From: Lachnospiraceae bacterium AM48-27BH
GTDB taxonomy: Bacteria > Bacillota > Clostridia > Lachnospirales > Lachnospiraceae
Direction: 5' to 3'
DNA length: 64,000 nt
Assembly (NCBI GenBank): GCA_003478355.1
Contig: QUFC01000018.1
Coordinates: 3,130 to 67,129, forward strand
Position numbers and translations under genes: made by a program. The notes beneath the pieces were generated by a model. It worked only from the letters and a program-made list of their open reading frames with translations. It was not told the DNA's origin and did not search any database. The first letter of the stretch is position 1; every line of letters begins with the position of its first letter. This document shows positions 19,370 through 26,968 of the stretch, piece after piece.

Positions 19370-22300
19370 ACTGATTCAACTCCCTTCATATCGATATTGT
19401 AAGAAAAGATATCAACAGCTTTGCCATCGTCCATCGAATTCATAATTCCATGATGATCGAAATCAAGCAGCAACCCATCTCCATCCTTAGTAATAGACAG
19501 TTCTATCATTCCATCTATAACATCACTGCAAATCTCAATATCAACGGGATTTATGTTATCCAACATAAACGCAGCATTGTATGTTCTTGCATATACTTCA
19601 CCTATATATTCATTTCCACTTATCATTTCTTTAAAATAAACATACGTTGTATTGAAGTAATGTTTTTTTCTTAGGAACTCTCCTCTGACAAATTGATCAA
19701 AGTAGACCTCCTTGATTTTGAAGGATTTTCCTACGAAATCTTCTCTCGCATAAAAGACGATTGGAAATTCCTTTAAAACACGTTCTTTTTTGAGTGATAG
19801 TCCTCTCTCTTTCTCAAAGAAAATCACTTTATAGTTTATAAAAGACGATAAGTCATATACATTCTCCTGAATTTCTTTTTCCAAAGCAGAACTTGTATAT
19901 ACGACATTATCCTCATCATCAATTATCTTAAACCTAATATTCCCTTGTCCGAAAAAGCACGGCGTAACAACAAGAGCTTTGTCTTCATGACTATAAATAA
20001 CCGTTGTTTTAGCTTCATCTAGAATACATTTGTTGTAACACCAGATTCCCTCATGAAGGTGTTCTTCTGCAACCAACACTATTCCCACGCAATCATAATT
20101 CGACTTATATGACAGTAAGAAGCCTGCAGAGAATCTGCTAAATACTCCTTCATTCTTAAGCCCAGGTGCGTCTTCAATAATTTGACCGGCACTGGTTAGT
20201 AAGCATATTTTGTCATATTTGCATCCATACAGATCAATTGAACTTTCCTGAGTAATATCACCGATCCAAATTTCTTGTGAAAATGGTCTCCAATCTCCAT
20301 TATCAATCCTGTATAACGGGAATTGGAATGGAACATAATAAATATATTCCTGATTATTCCAATTTAACTTAATCCAGTCTTCTCTAAAATCCTGAACACA
20401 TATCTCATCAAAAATTGGTTGTGACATCAAATCAGAATCCACAGAAACAATATATGAATTCTTGTTATTTTCAACCTGCTCAACATGAAGGTTTTTATCT
20501 ATAGCAAATTGAGTACGTAACACACTGATTCTTTTGCCAGAATGTAACGCATTCACTCTTAGCTGATAAATTCCTGAATCTAAACAATCAAGTTTTAGCG
20601 AATACTTATTGACCCCTTTTCTCTCAACTGTAGAATATTCAAAAGCATCCATTTTATATGAGCGCTGGTTAATTTGGATTTCAAAACTGCTGTCCGTAAA
20701 CTCACTTTCAAAAACAAGAAATACCTCATCTTTAAATACTTCAAACTTGCAATCAGCCTGCGCAACGAAATATCCATCATATTTTTCACCAAACACACCA
20801 GGACGGATCATCTCAGAAAAATTGAAAACTTTATCATCGACAAGAACAGCATCTCCCAAATGTGCATTATATGAAGATAGACAATATGACTCTCCCGAAA
20901 AATACAAATGTAGCTTATCAACCTTACTCTTCGTACAGAAAACAGTTGTTCCGGAATAGTCTTTATTATTTGCCTGTTCCTGCCCTCTCTCATCAAATAC
21001 TATGAAGTTACGATGCAATCTGGTTTTGCTCTCATAAATCACTTCATTTCCTGCTACCAACTGATAAACAATTCTTCCAAGTGGATTAGAAAGTTCAATT
21101 GCAGGATTCTTAATCTGATACCCACCAATGATTTCACGGATATCTTCTACATAATCATCATAAATGACCTTTTCCTTATTCTTAACAATGATTCTGATAT
21201 TTCGATAATCATATGTAGCTTTCACGCGATGAATCGGAGGAACTAAATAAATTGTGGTTCCATTCAAAACGAATTCCGGTTCCCAGCGCGATCTCAGATG
21301 GTCTGATTTAGTGCAATGACCATGCTCTTTCTCTCTATTTATTGTTGAGAGCCACTCTTCATATCCCCTTTTTAAATATGGATTATAAAGCGTACTGTCC
21401 TTGCCCCAAATATATTTGTCAATCAGTCTAACGACAATAATACTAAGTTTAATAACTGCATCGTTATATACAGGATTGGTAATTAACTGTTTTGTTGATT
21501 TAATCAACTTATATGTTTTCTTTGTTACATTTACTTGAAGTTCATCACTTTCAGAACGCATTACATTCTGCAAGCCGTCATAAACAAACTGAAACTCGTC
21601 ATATAGATTATCCGGTAAATCGCTATCAAAATTCAGCTTATATATGTCATAGATAAATTCAAAAAATGGCCCAAGATAATAGCTTGGTACAATAGAGCCC
21701 GCTAGTACCACATTGATAATACGAGTCTTTATTCCTGTTGACTCATCCTTTGTTCGGTAGTTATTTAATAATGTTCGAATAAGCCCTTCTACCTTTTGTT
21801 CCGAATAGTGCTGATACAAGCTCTTATAAGTTTTTCTAACTGATTCATAAAATGAACCATCATAATAAAGCATACCAATCAAAACAAGAGACACAAATAC
21901 AATTTCAGGATCATGCACATAAGTTCCAGAATATGAATTTAGAGTAATGCCTAATTCCCTCTCTGCACGACTGTGAATAATATTTATCGCATCAACATTA
22001 TCCAAAAGATCAATTAAATCAATTCCGAGATTTTTCCTTTCTTTGACGCAATTTCTCAAGTATTCTATTTTGGTTTCTACCTGAGTATCGTTTATTCTCT
22101 TTTTTAACATATCAAGAAGAGCCTCTTGCTCTTCTTTGGTCACGACACCATCTTCAAGTATCTGGTCGATTTTTTCACAAATAACTTTAGAAGGCTTATG
22201 ATCGCGAATAAATGATTCATTAGATATCATCCATTCCTGTAAGCGGTGCACTTCTTTTTTATTGATTTCATCATCACAAATAATACCTTCAATGATACCA

Positions 22301-22569
22301 TTAAGCTGATAAATCTTCGCAAAAGAATCATTTTCAAGAGCTATATATTGACTGCAATTATCTATAAGGATTTCTCGTTCTTCGTCTGTAATAATTCCAT
22401 CTTCAAGGACTTGTTCTACCAGAGAAATTAAGCGAGCTTGCTTAGGTTCGTAAGATAAGGTTCTATTCTTTTTTATCCATAAAGATAATCTTGCTATCTC
22501 TAGCGCATTGATAATACCGTCGTAACTAACGCCATTTATAATTCCTATTAACTCATTTATGTTACGCAT
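19366..22569 (-). CDS. TerB-like repeat protein, helicase partner (DruH-like candidate)
   Basis: 1067 residues, no recognised enzyme motif. Residues ~6-73 and ~87-154 are an internal duplication: each copy has L-x-GII-x-G, a W near the middle, KP/EPK, and ends in LEDG(I/V)(I/V)TxEE, as in TerB-like acidic helical domains. The middle is alpha-helical. From ~480 on it is rich in short beta strands and reads like several beta-sandwich modules, with no signal peptide or membrane segment. It ends inside the start of the DEAH helicase (4-base overlap). Size and order match the two-gene Druantia III layout (DruH then DruE), and the TerB part recalls SngA of Shango. Both comparisons rest on architecture only. 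The ATG lacks a strong ribosome site; a TAA lies in frame eight codons upstream. Confidence 0.72.
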   Translation of the reverse strand: MRNINELIGIINGVSYDGIINALEIARLSLWIKKNRTLSYEPKQARLISLVEQVLEDGIITDEEREILIDNCSQYIALENDSFAKIYQLNGIIEGIICDDEINKKEVHRLQEWMISNESFIRDHKPSKVICEKIDQILEDGVVTKEEQEALLDMLKKRINDTQVETKIEYLRNCVKERKNLGIDLIDLLDNVDAINIIHSRAERELGITLNSYSGTYVHDPEIVFVSLVLIGMLYYDGSFYESVRKTYKSLYQHYSEQKVEGLIRTLLNNYRTKDESTGIKTRIINVVLAGSIVPSYYLGPFFEFIYDIYKLNFDSDLPDNLYDEFQFVYDGLQNVMRSESDELQVNVTKKTYKLIKSTKQLITNPVYNDAVIKLSIIVVRLIDKYIWGKDSTLYNPYLKRGYEEWLSTINREKEHGHCTKSDHLRSRWEPEFVLNGTTIYLVPPIHRVKATYDYRNIRIIVKNKEKVIYDDYVEDIREIIGGYQIKNPAIELSNPLGRIVYQLVAGNEVIYESKTRLHRNFIVFDERGQEQANNKDYSGTTVFCTKSKVDKLHLYFSGESYCLSSYNAHLGDAVLVDDKVFNFSEMIRPGVFGEKYDGYFVAQADCKFEVFKDEVFLVFESEFTDSSFEIQINQRSYKMDAFEYSTVERKGVNKYSLKLDCLDSGIYQLRVNALHSGKRISVLRTQFAIDKNLHVEQVENNKNSYIVSVDSDLMSQPIFDEICVQDFREDWIKLNWNNQEYIYYVPFQFPLYRIDNGDWRPFSQEIWIGDITQESSIDLYGCKYDKICLLTSAGQIIEDAPGLKNEGVFSRFSAGFLLSYKSNYDCVGIVLVAEEHLHEGIWCYNKCILDEAKTTVIYSHEDKALVVTPCFFGQGNIRFKIIDDEDNVVYTSSALEKEIQENVYDLSSFINYKVIFFEKERGLSLKKERVLKEFPIVFYAREDFVGKSFKIKEVYFDQFVRGEFLRKKHYFNTTYVYFKEMISGNEYIGEVYARTYNAAFMLDNINPVDIEICSDVIDGMIELSITKDGDGLLLDFDHHGIMNSMDDGKAVDIFSYNIDMKGVESV

Positions 22570-22579
22570 CTTCTGCTTG

Positions 22580-22606
22580 TGTGGTATCTTTTTTTAAGCT
22601 ACCACA
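22580..22606 (-). promoter_or_regulatory. Hairpin in the leader of the TerB-repeat gene
   Basis: Seven-base inverted repeat TGTGGTA (22580-22586) / TACCACA (22600-22606) ends about ten bases before the TerB-repeat ATG. The only strong ribosome site here (AAAGGAGAG) lies upstream of the hairpin, four bases before a GTG that opens a three-codon frame (GTG GTA GCT TAA). This suggests control of translation, for example reinitiation, but could be chance. Confidence 0.35.
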
Positions 22607-22712
22607 TCTCTCCTTTCGTCTGGTGTAGGTAATTGTATGACATGAACATAGATAGTCTTCTGGACAGTCCTCTGCAAGCCATATCTATAATACAAAATAA
22701 GATGTCCTTTTA

Positions 22713-22940
22713 TCAGGACTCGTTTGTGATTGTTAGCTTTTCTCCATTTTCAAGAATATATGATTGTTCAAACACCACACCCAATACATCGGCAATTTGC
22801 ATAAGTTCTTCTGTACTCACTGTCTCTCGCTTTAATTTTTTGTTGAAATTCTGCGGTGTCTGACCTATTCTACGTGCTAACTCAGCAACGCTAATACCTT
22901 TTTCTTTACATAATTTTTTAATTAAATTTGATGTGTTCAT
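22713..22940 (-). CDS. XRE-family HTH regulator of the island
   Basis: Small Cro/C1-type DNA-binding protein, 75 residues from the ATG at 22938-22940. This start is preferred over one nine codons upstream because GAAGGTGAGAGT lies just before it. The helix-turn-helix is ISVAELARRIGQTPQNFNKKL, with a second helix pair after it (STEELMQIADVLGV). The tail VFEQSYILENGEKL is short and carries no sensor domain. It is first in line before the TerB-repeat and helicase genes (143-base gap). Its promoter contains a perfect palindrome between the -35 and -10, so autorepression, and repression of the downstream genes if they share the transcript, is likely. Confidence 0.88.
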   Translation of the reverse strand: MNTSNLIKKLCKEKGISVAELARRIGQTPQNFNKKLKRETVSTEELMQIADVLGVVFEQSYILENGEKLTITNES

Positions 22941-22994
22941 ACTCTCACCTTCTATTTTGAAACTCATACATTGAGAAGATATTAATCAAAATAT

Positions 22995-23023
22995 ATTATA
23001 AACCATATGGTTGATATTTTCAA
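22995..23023 (-). promoter_or_regulatory. Island promoter with palindromic operator
   Basis: On the minus strand TTGAAA (23018-23023) and TATAAT (22995-23000) are 17 bases apart. The spacer holds the perfect 12-base palindrome AACCATATGGTT at 23001-23012, touching the -10 box. A regulator bound there would block polymerase. The adjacent XRE gene is the obvious candidate. Confidence 0.75.
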
Positions 23024-23060
23024 CATGCATCTTTTTGAATTTGCATATTACATAAGCAAA

Positions 23061-23086
23061 ACAGCAGAGCGATAAAAAACTGCTGT
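23061..23086 (-). terminator. Possible terminator upstream of the island promoter
   Basis: ACAGCAG (23061-23067) and CTGCTGT (23080-23086) form a 7-bp stem. On the minus strand it is followed by TTTTGCTT. It would stop transcription from upstream before the XRE promoter. The T-run is weak. Confidence 0.4.
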
Positions 23087-23249
23087 AAAATTCTACTTAT
23101 TAGCTTGAAGTTTCTATACTAATTTATTATCAAAACACACCTAGATTATATAAATGCATAAATGGGTTCTCTTTTCAACTTATCTACCCATATTCTTATC
23201 CTCTCTTCCTCTCTCCTTCTGACTTTCCGCATAAATCCTATCATTCTCG

Positions 23250-23490
23250 TCATACAGTTTCAAATTCCTTCTGAATCCCCATGTCTTCAAGTACCTTGCG
23301 ATATATGGTCATCCCCACACTATAATCAACCTCTTCAAAGTTGAATACCCTTGCAAAGCATCTCCGGTGCACTGCTTAGGATTTACTTCTTTGTCATTTC
23401 TAAAAGTCGGAACAGGTTCAGTTGCATTTTAACTTCCTTGTCTATAAACAACTGCTTCTCATAAGTTACCTGCGTATAATGGAAAATGAT
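23250..23490 (-). pseudogene. Gene remnants at the island edge
   Basis: Two short minus-strand stretches look like decayed coding sequence. The first has no start and ends at 23383, with readable text TYEKQLFIDKEVKMQLNLF before its stop. The second (23250-23372) reads FNFEEVDYSVGMTIYRKVL and ends MGIQKEFETV. The 5' part is cut off exactly at the cysK terminator. The family is not recognised. The rest of the interval 22941-23554 holds only the promoter and terminators listed here and AT-rich sequence. It looks like a scar from an insertion or deletion beside the island. Confidence 0.35.
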
Positions 23491-23493
23491 GCT

Positions 23494-23534
23494 AAAAAAA
23501 GCTACCCACCCCTTTTACCCGGCGAATAGCTTTT
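23494..23534 (-). terminator. cysK terminator
   Basis: AAGCTA (23499-23504 on plus) and TAGCTT (23527-23532) form the stem, with a 7-base T-run on the minus strand directly after it, about 20 bases past the cysK stop. Confidence 0.7.
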
Positions 23535-23554
23535 CTGATGATTTTTATCGTGTA

Positions 23555-24495
23555 TTATGCCTCACTGTTAAATAATGGAGTTGACAAATAGCGGTCTCCA
23601 GAATCTGGAAGCAGCACTACAATCACTTTTCCTTTATTTTCTGGTCTCTTCGCCAGAATGGAGGCTGCTTTTAAGGCTGCGCCGGAGGAAATTCCTACTA
23701 AGATTCCCTCGGATGCTGCAAAAGCGCGTCCTTCTGTGAAGGCATCCTCGTTCTCGATGGCAATGACCTCATCGTAAACTCTGGTATTTAAAACCTCCGG
23801 TACGAAACCGGCTCCGATCCCCTGGATCTTGTGCGGGCCTGCGGTTCCCTTGGATAAAACCGGACTGGAAACTGGCTCTACGGCTACGACTTTGATATCC
23901 GGATTCTTGGATTTTAAATATTCGCCAACGCCTGTGATGGTTCCGCCTGTGCCGACGCCTGCAACAAAGATGTCTACTTTTCCATCGGTCTGATCCAGAT
24001 CTCCGGACCTGTGGTGCTGCGGTGGGCAGCCGGGTTGGCTGGGTTGATGAACTGGCCTAATACGACAGCGCCTGGAATCTCATTTTTCAGCTCTTCTGCT
24101 TTGGCGATGGCGCCCTTCATGCCTTTGGCTCCCTCAGTCAGAACCAGCTCTGCGCCGTATGCTTTTAGCAGGTTTCTGCGCTCCACACTCATGGTATCCG
24201 GCAGTGTAAAGATCGCACGGTATCCCTTGGCTGCAGCTACGGCTGCAAGTCCGATTCCGGTATTTCCGCTGGTTGGCTCGATGATCGTAGCTCCTGGTTT
24301 TAAGATGCCTTTTTCTTCTGCATCCTCGATCATGGATAATGCAACACGATCCTTCACAGAACCGGCCGGATTCAGATATTCCAGCTTTGCTAAAATCACG
24401 GCGTCCGTGACTCCGGCTTTCTTTGCATATCCATTCAGTTTCATGACCGGAGTTCCTCCGATCAGCTCCAGTGCGCTCTCTTTGATCTTACTCAT
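23555..24495 (-). CDS. cysK: Cysteine synthase (O-acetylserine sulfhydrylase), apparent frameshift
   Basis: PLP enzyme joining O-acetylserine and sulfide to make cysteine. The N-terminal frame has the PLP lysine in [10 protein letters not shown] and the phosphate loop [10 protein letters not shown]. It runs to GPEIW near 23995 and then leaves frame. The other frame continues at once ([17 protein letters not shown], then [11 protein letters not shown], then [15 protein letters not shown]) to the stop at 23555-23557. One missing base in a G-run of the coding strand explains it and restores a ~312-residue full-length enzyme. GGAGGG precedes the ATG. It lies 60 bases after the malY gene and probably shares its transcript, forming a cysteine/methionine interconversion cluster. 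Likely a sequencing or assembly error rather than a real pseudogene. Confidence 0.92.
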
Positions 24496-24557
24496 AGCGA
24501 TGCCCTCCTTTTATTTCCGGCGTTAAAGCCTGTGTGCTGTTTTGATATTTTTATACT

Positions 24558-25744
24558 CTATGCCCTCTCTTCCAGCGCCTTGCGTATCCGCTCAAGCGCT
24601 TCGGTCAATGTCGCTCTCGGGCAGGCTACATTGATCCGCTGGAAGCCTTTGCCTTTCTCTCCGAAGATCTTGCCACTGTCTAACCATAGCTTTGCTTTAT
24701 GGATGATCAGATCCTCCAGCTCTTCGACACCAAGCCCGGTTCCACGGAAATCCAGCCACACCAGATAGGTTCCCTCATGCTCAGTCATGGAAACACCAGA
24801 AAGATACTGCTCCACATACTCTTTTGTATATTCAATATTGGCAGCCACATAAGCTTCATGGCTTCATACCACTCTTCTCCGTCAGAATATGCTGCCTCAC
24901 AGCCAACCAGACCTGCCACATTCAACTGACTGTATCCGGCCCGGTTGATCTCCTGTCTGAAGGTCTCGCGGATCTGTGGATTGGAAATGAAGATGTTGGA
25001 GATCTGAAGTCCCGCCAGGTTAAAGGTCTTACTTGGGGAGGTGCAGGTGATGGTAAAATCCGCAAATTCTTTGGAAATCGCCGCAAACACCTGATGTTTT
25101 CCTTTAAATACGAAATCCGCATGGATCTCATCGCTGACAACTTTCACCTGATATTTCTGGCAGATCTCACCCATTCTGGTCAGTTCTTCCCTGGTCCATA
25201 CTCTGGCTACCGGATTGTGAGGATTACACAGGAAGAATAATTTCACCCGCTCATCCCGGATCTTCTGCTCAAAATCCTCGAAATCAATGTGGTAGCGGTT
25301 GTCCTCTCCTGCGTACAGATCGCTGCTGACGATCTTTCTGCCATTGTCTGAGATCACCTCAGAGAATGGATAATACACCGGCTGCTGAATCAGCACCGCA
25401 TCGCCCGGTTCTGTAAATGCACGCACTGCCATGGCAAGGGCAAATACGATACCAGGCGTCTTCACCAGCCAGTCCTCTTCCACGTCCCAGTCATGGTGAC
25501 GTTTCATCCAGCTTCTGACGATCTCAAAATAAGGAGTCAGCGTGTCGCTGTAACCAAAAATGCCATGTTCTACCTGTTTTGCCAAAGCATCCTGGACGTA
25601 ACTGGAGGTCTTAAAGTCCATGTCTGCCACCCACAGAGGAAGCAGGTCTTTCGGCATTCCCCGTTTCTCAGCAAAATCATATTTTAAAGATTTGGTATTT
25701 CTTCTGTCTACGATCCGGTCAAAATCAAGATTTCTTTCCGCCAT
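24558..25744 (-). CDS. MalY/PatB-type cystathionine beta-lyase, apparent frameshift
   Basis: PLP class I/II aminotransferase-fold lyase that cleaves cystathionine (and often cysteine) to homocysteine or sulfide plus pyruvate. The N-terminal part shows LPLWVADMDFKTSSYV, NPHNPVARVW and the PLP-lysine motif TSPSKTFNLAGLQ. It ends EEWYEAMK near 24854, where the frame is lost. The remaining ~95 residues (AANIEYTKEYV to ALEERA) follow in another frame. Restoring one base (GG in the coding strand) gives a ~395-residue protein of normal length. It overlaps the end of the MetB/MetC-like gene by 20 bases, so the two are an operon. A role in methionine synthesis is inferred from the neighbours. Confidence 0.87.
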
Positions 25745-26903
25745 ACAATTCTTGCTCCGTTTCTCTGAATACTTTTTCTAACTCATCGATCAGGTCTTTT
25801 GCATCCTCGATGCCCACAGACATTCTCAAGGTTGCCTCAGTGATGCCATTTTTCTCCCGGATCTCCTTCGGAACATCTGCGTGGGTCTGGGTCGTCGGAT
25901 AAGTGACCAGGGTCTCTACACCGCCAAGGCTCTCAGCGAATTTGATCATCCGTACTTTTTCCAGAATGGAAAGGGCAAATTCCTTACTCTCCAGCTGGAA
26001 GGTCAACATCGCACCGAAGCCTCTGGCCTGTTTTTTCATGATCTCATGACCCGGATGCTCTTCCAGTCCCGGATAGATCACTTTGGTCACGGCCTTCTGC
26101 TGTTTTAACCAACCGGCAATCTGTTTTGCATTTTCCTGGGAACGCTCCATACGGATGCCCAGGGTCTTGATGCCGCGCAAGATCAGCCAGCTGTCAAACG
26201 GAGCCAGTCCGGAACCAACGGTCTTAATTAAGAAACGGAACTTCTCGCTGATGTCCTCCCGGTTGGTCACCAGAAAACCAGCCAGCGTATCGTTATGACC
26301 GCCTAAATATTTCGTACCGCTGTGAACCACGATATCCGCGCCAAGATCCAGAGGATTCTGGAAATATGGGGATAAGAAGGTGTTATCCACGATCAGCAGC
26401 AGGTCATGGCGTCTGGCGATTTCTGCCATAGCCGCGATATCGGTGACATTCATCATCGGGTTGGTCGGTGTCTCTATGTAAATAGCCTTGGTATTTTCCT
26501 TCACGAAGCTTTCCACATCTTCTTTATAGCAGTCCACACTGGAAAATTCAATGCCATTTTTGGCGGAAACATTGTGAAAGAGACGGATACTCCCGCCATA
26601 CAGATCAGAATCCACAATCAGGTGATCGCCGGGCTTGAAGAGCTCCATCATCATGGTGATCGCTGCCATACCGGTAGAAAATGCGATGGCATCGATGCCA
26701 TTCTCCAAAGAAGCGACCACCTTTTCTAACTGCTCTCTGGTCGGGTTCTGAAGTCTGCTGTAGTCAAATCCAGTGCTTCTGCCGACACCCATATGTGCAT
26801 ACGTCGCAGTCTGATAGATCGGGTAACTGATCGCGCCGTAGTTTTTTACACTCTGCTCATCCTCTTCCAGATTGGTGCACTTCGTATTGATTCCTCTTGC
26901 CAT
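25725..26903 (-). CDS. Cys/Met metabolism PLP enzyme (cystathionine gamma-synthase or gamma-lyase type)
   Basis: 392 residues, full-length trans-sulfuration family. Visible: ATYAHMGVGRSTGFDYSR, YGGSIRLFHNV, VDNTFLSPYFQNPLDLGAD, the PLP-lysine motif HSGTKYLGGHNDT and SLGGVETLVTYP near the end. Sequence alone does not separate MetB (synthase), MetC or methionine gamma-lyase. Next to cysK and a MalY-type beta-lyase, a MetB/MccB-like role in moving sulfur between cysteine and homocysteine is most likely. GGAGGAAG precedes the ATG. Its promoter at 26940-26968 overlaps the 3' end of the upstream AlbA_2 gene and contains an inverted repeat. Confidence 0.88.
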   Translation of the reverse strand: MARGINTKCTNLEEDEQSVKNYGAISYPIYQTATYAHMGVGRSTGFDYSRLQNPTREQLEKVVASLENGIDAIAFSTGMAAITMMMELFKPGDHLIVDSDLYGGSIRLFHNVSAKNGIEFSSVDCYKEDVESFVKENTKAIYIETPTNPMMNVTDIAAMAEIARRHDLLLIVDNTFLSPYFQNPLDLGADIVVHSGTKYLGGHNDTLAGFLVTNREDISEKFRFLIKTVGSGLAPFDSWLILRGIKTLGIRMERSQENAKQIAGWLKQQKAVTKVIYPGLEEHPGHEIMKKQARGFGAMLTFQLESKEFALSILEKVRMIKFAESLGGVETLVTYPTTQTHADVPKEIREKNGITEATLRMSVGIEDAKDLIDELEKVFRETEQELYGGKKS

Positions 26904-26939
26904 GATTCTTCCTCCATTGGTGCCTTGTGAATTTAATTC

Positions 26940-26968
26940 ATACTAACACCATAGGAATAGTATGTCAA
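26940..26968 (-). promoter_or_regulatory. Promoter of the sulfur amino acid operon, with inverted repeat
   Basis: On the minus strand TTGACA (26963-26968) and TAGTAT (26940-26945) are 17 bases apart. Between them lies an inverted repeat, CATACTA (26939-26945) with TAGTATG (26958-26964), enclosing ATTCCTAT. A cysteine-responsive repressor of the Rrf2/CymR kind would fit the context; that is inference. Confidence 0.7.

Noticed and set aside
13000..23600. Prophage or integrative element
   Set aside because: No integrase, portal, terminase, relaxase or matching att repeats found; only a regulator and defence-like genes.
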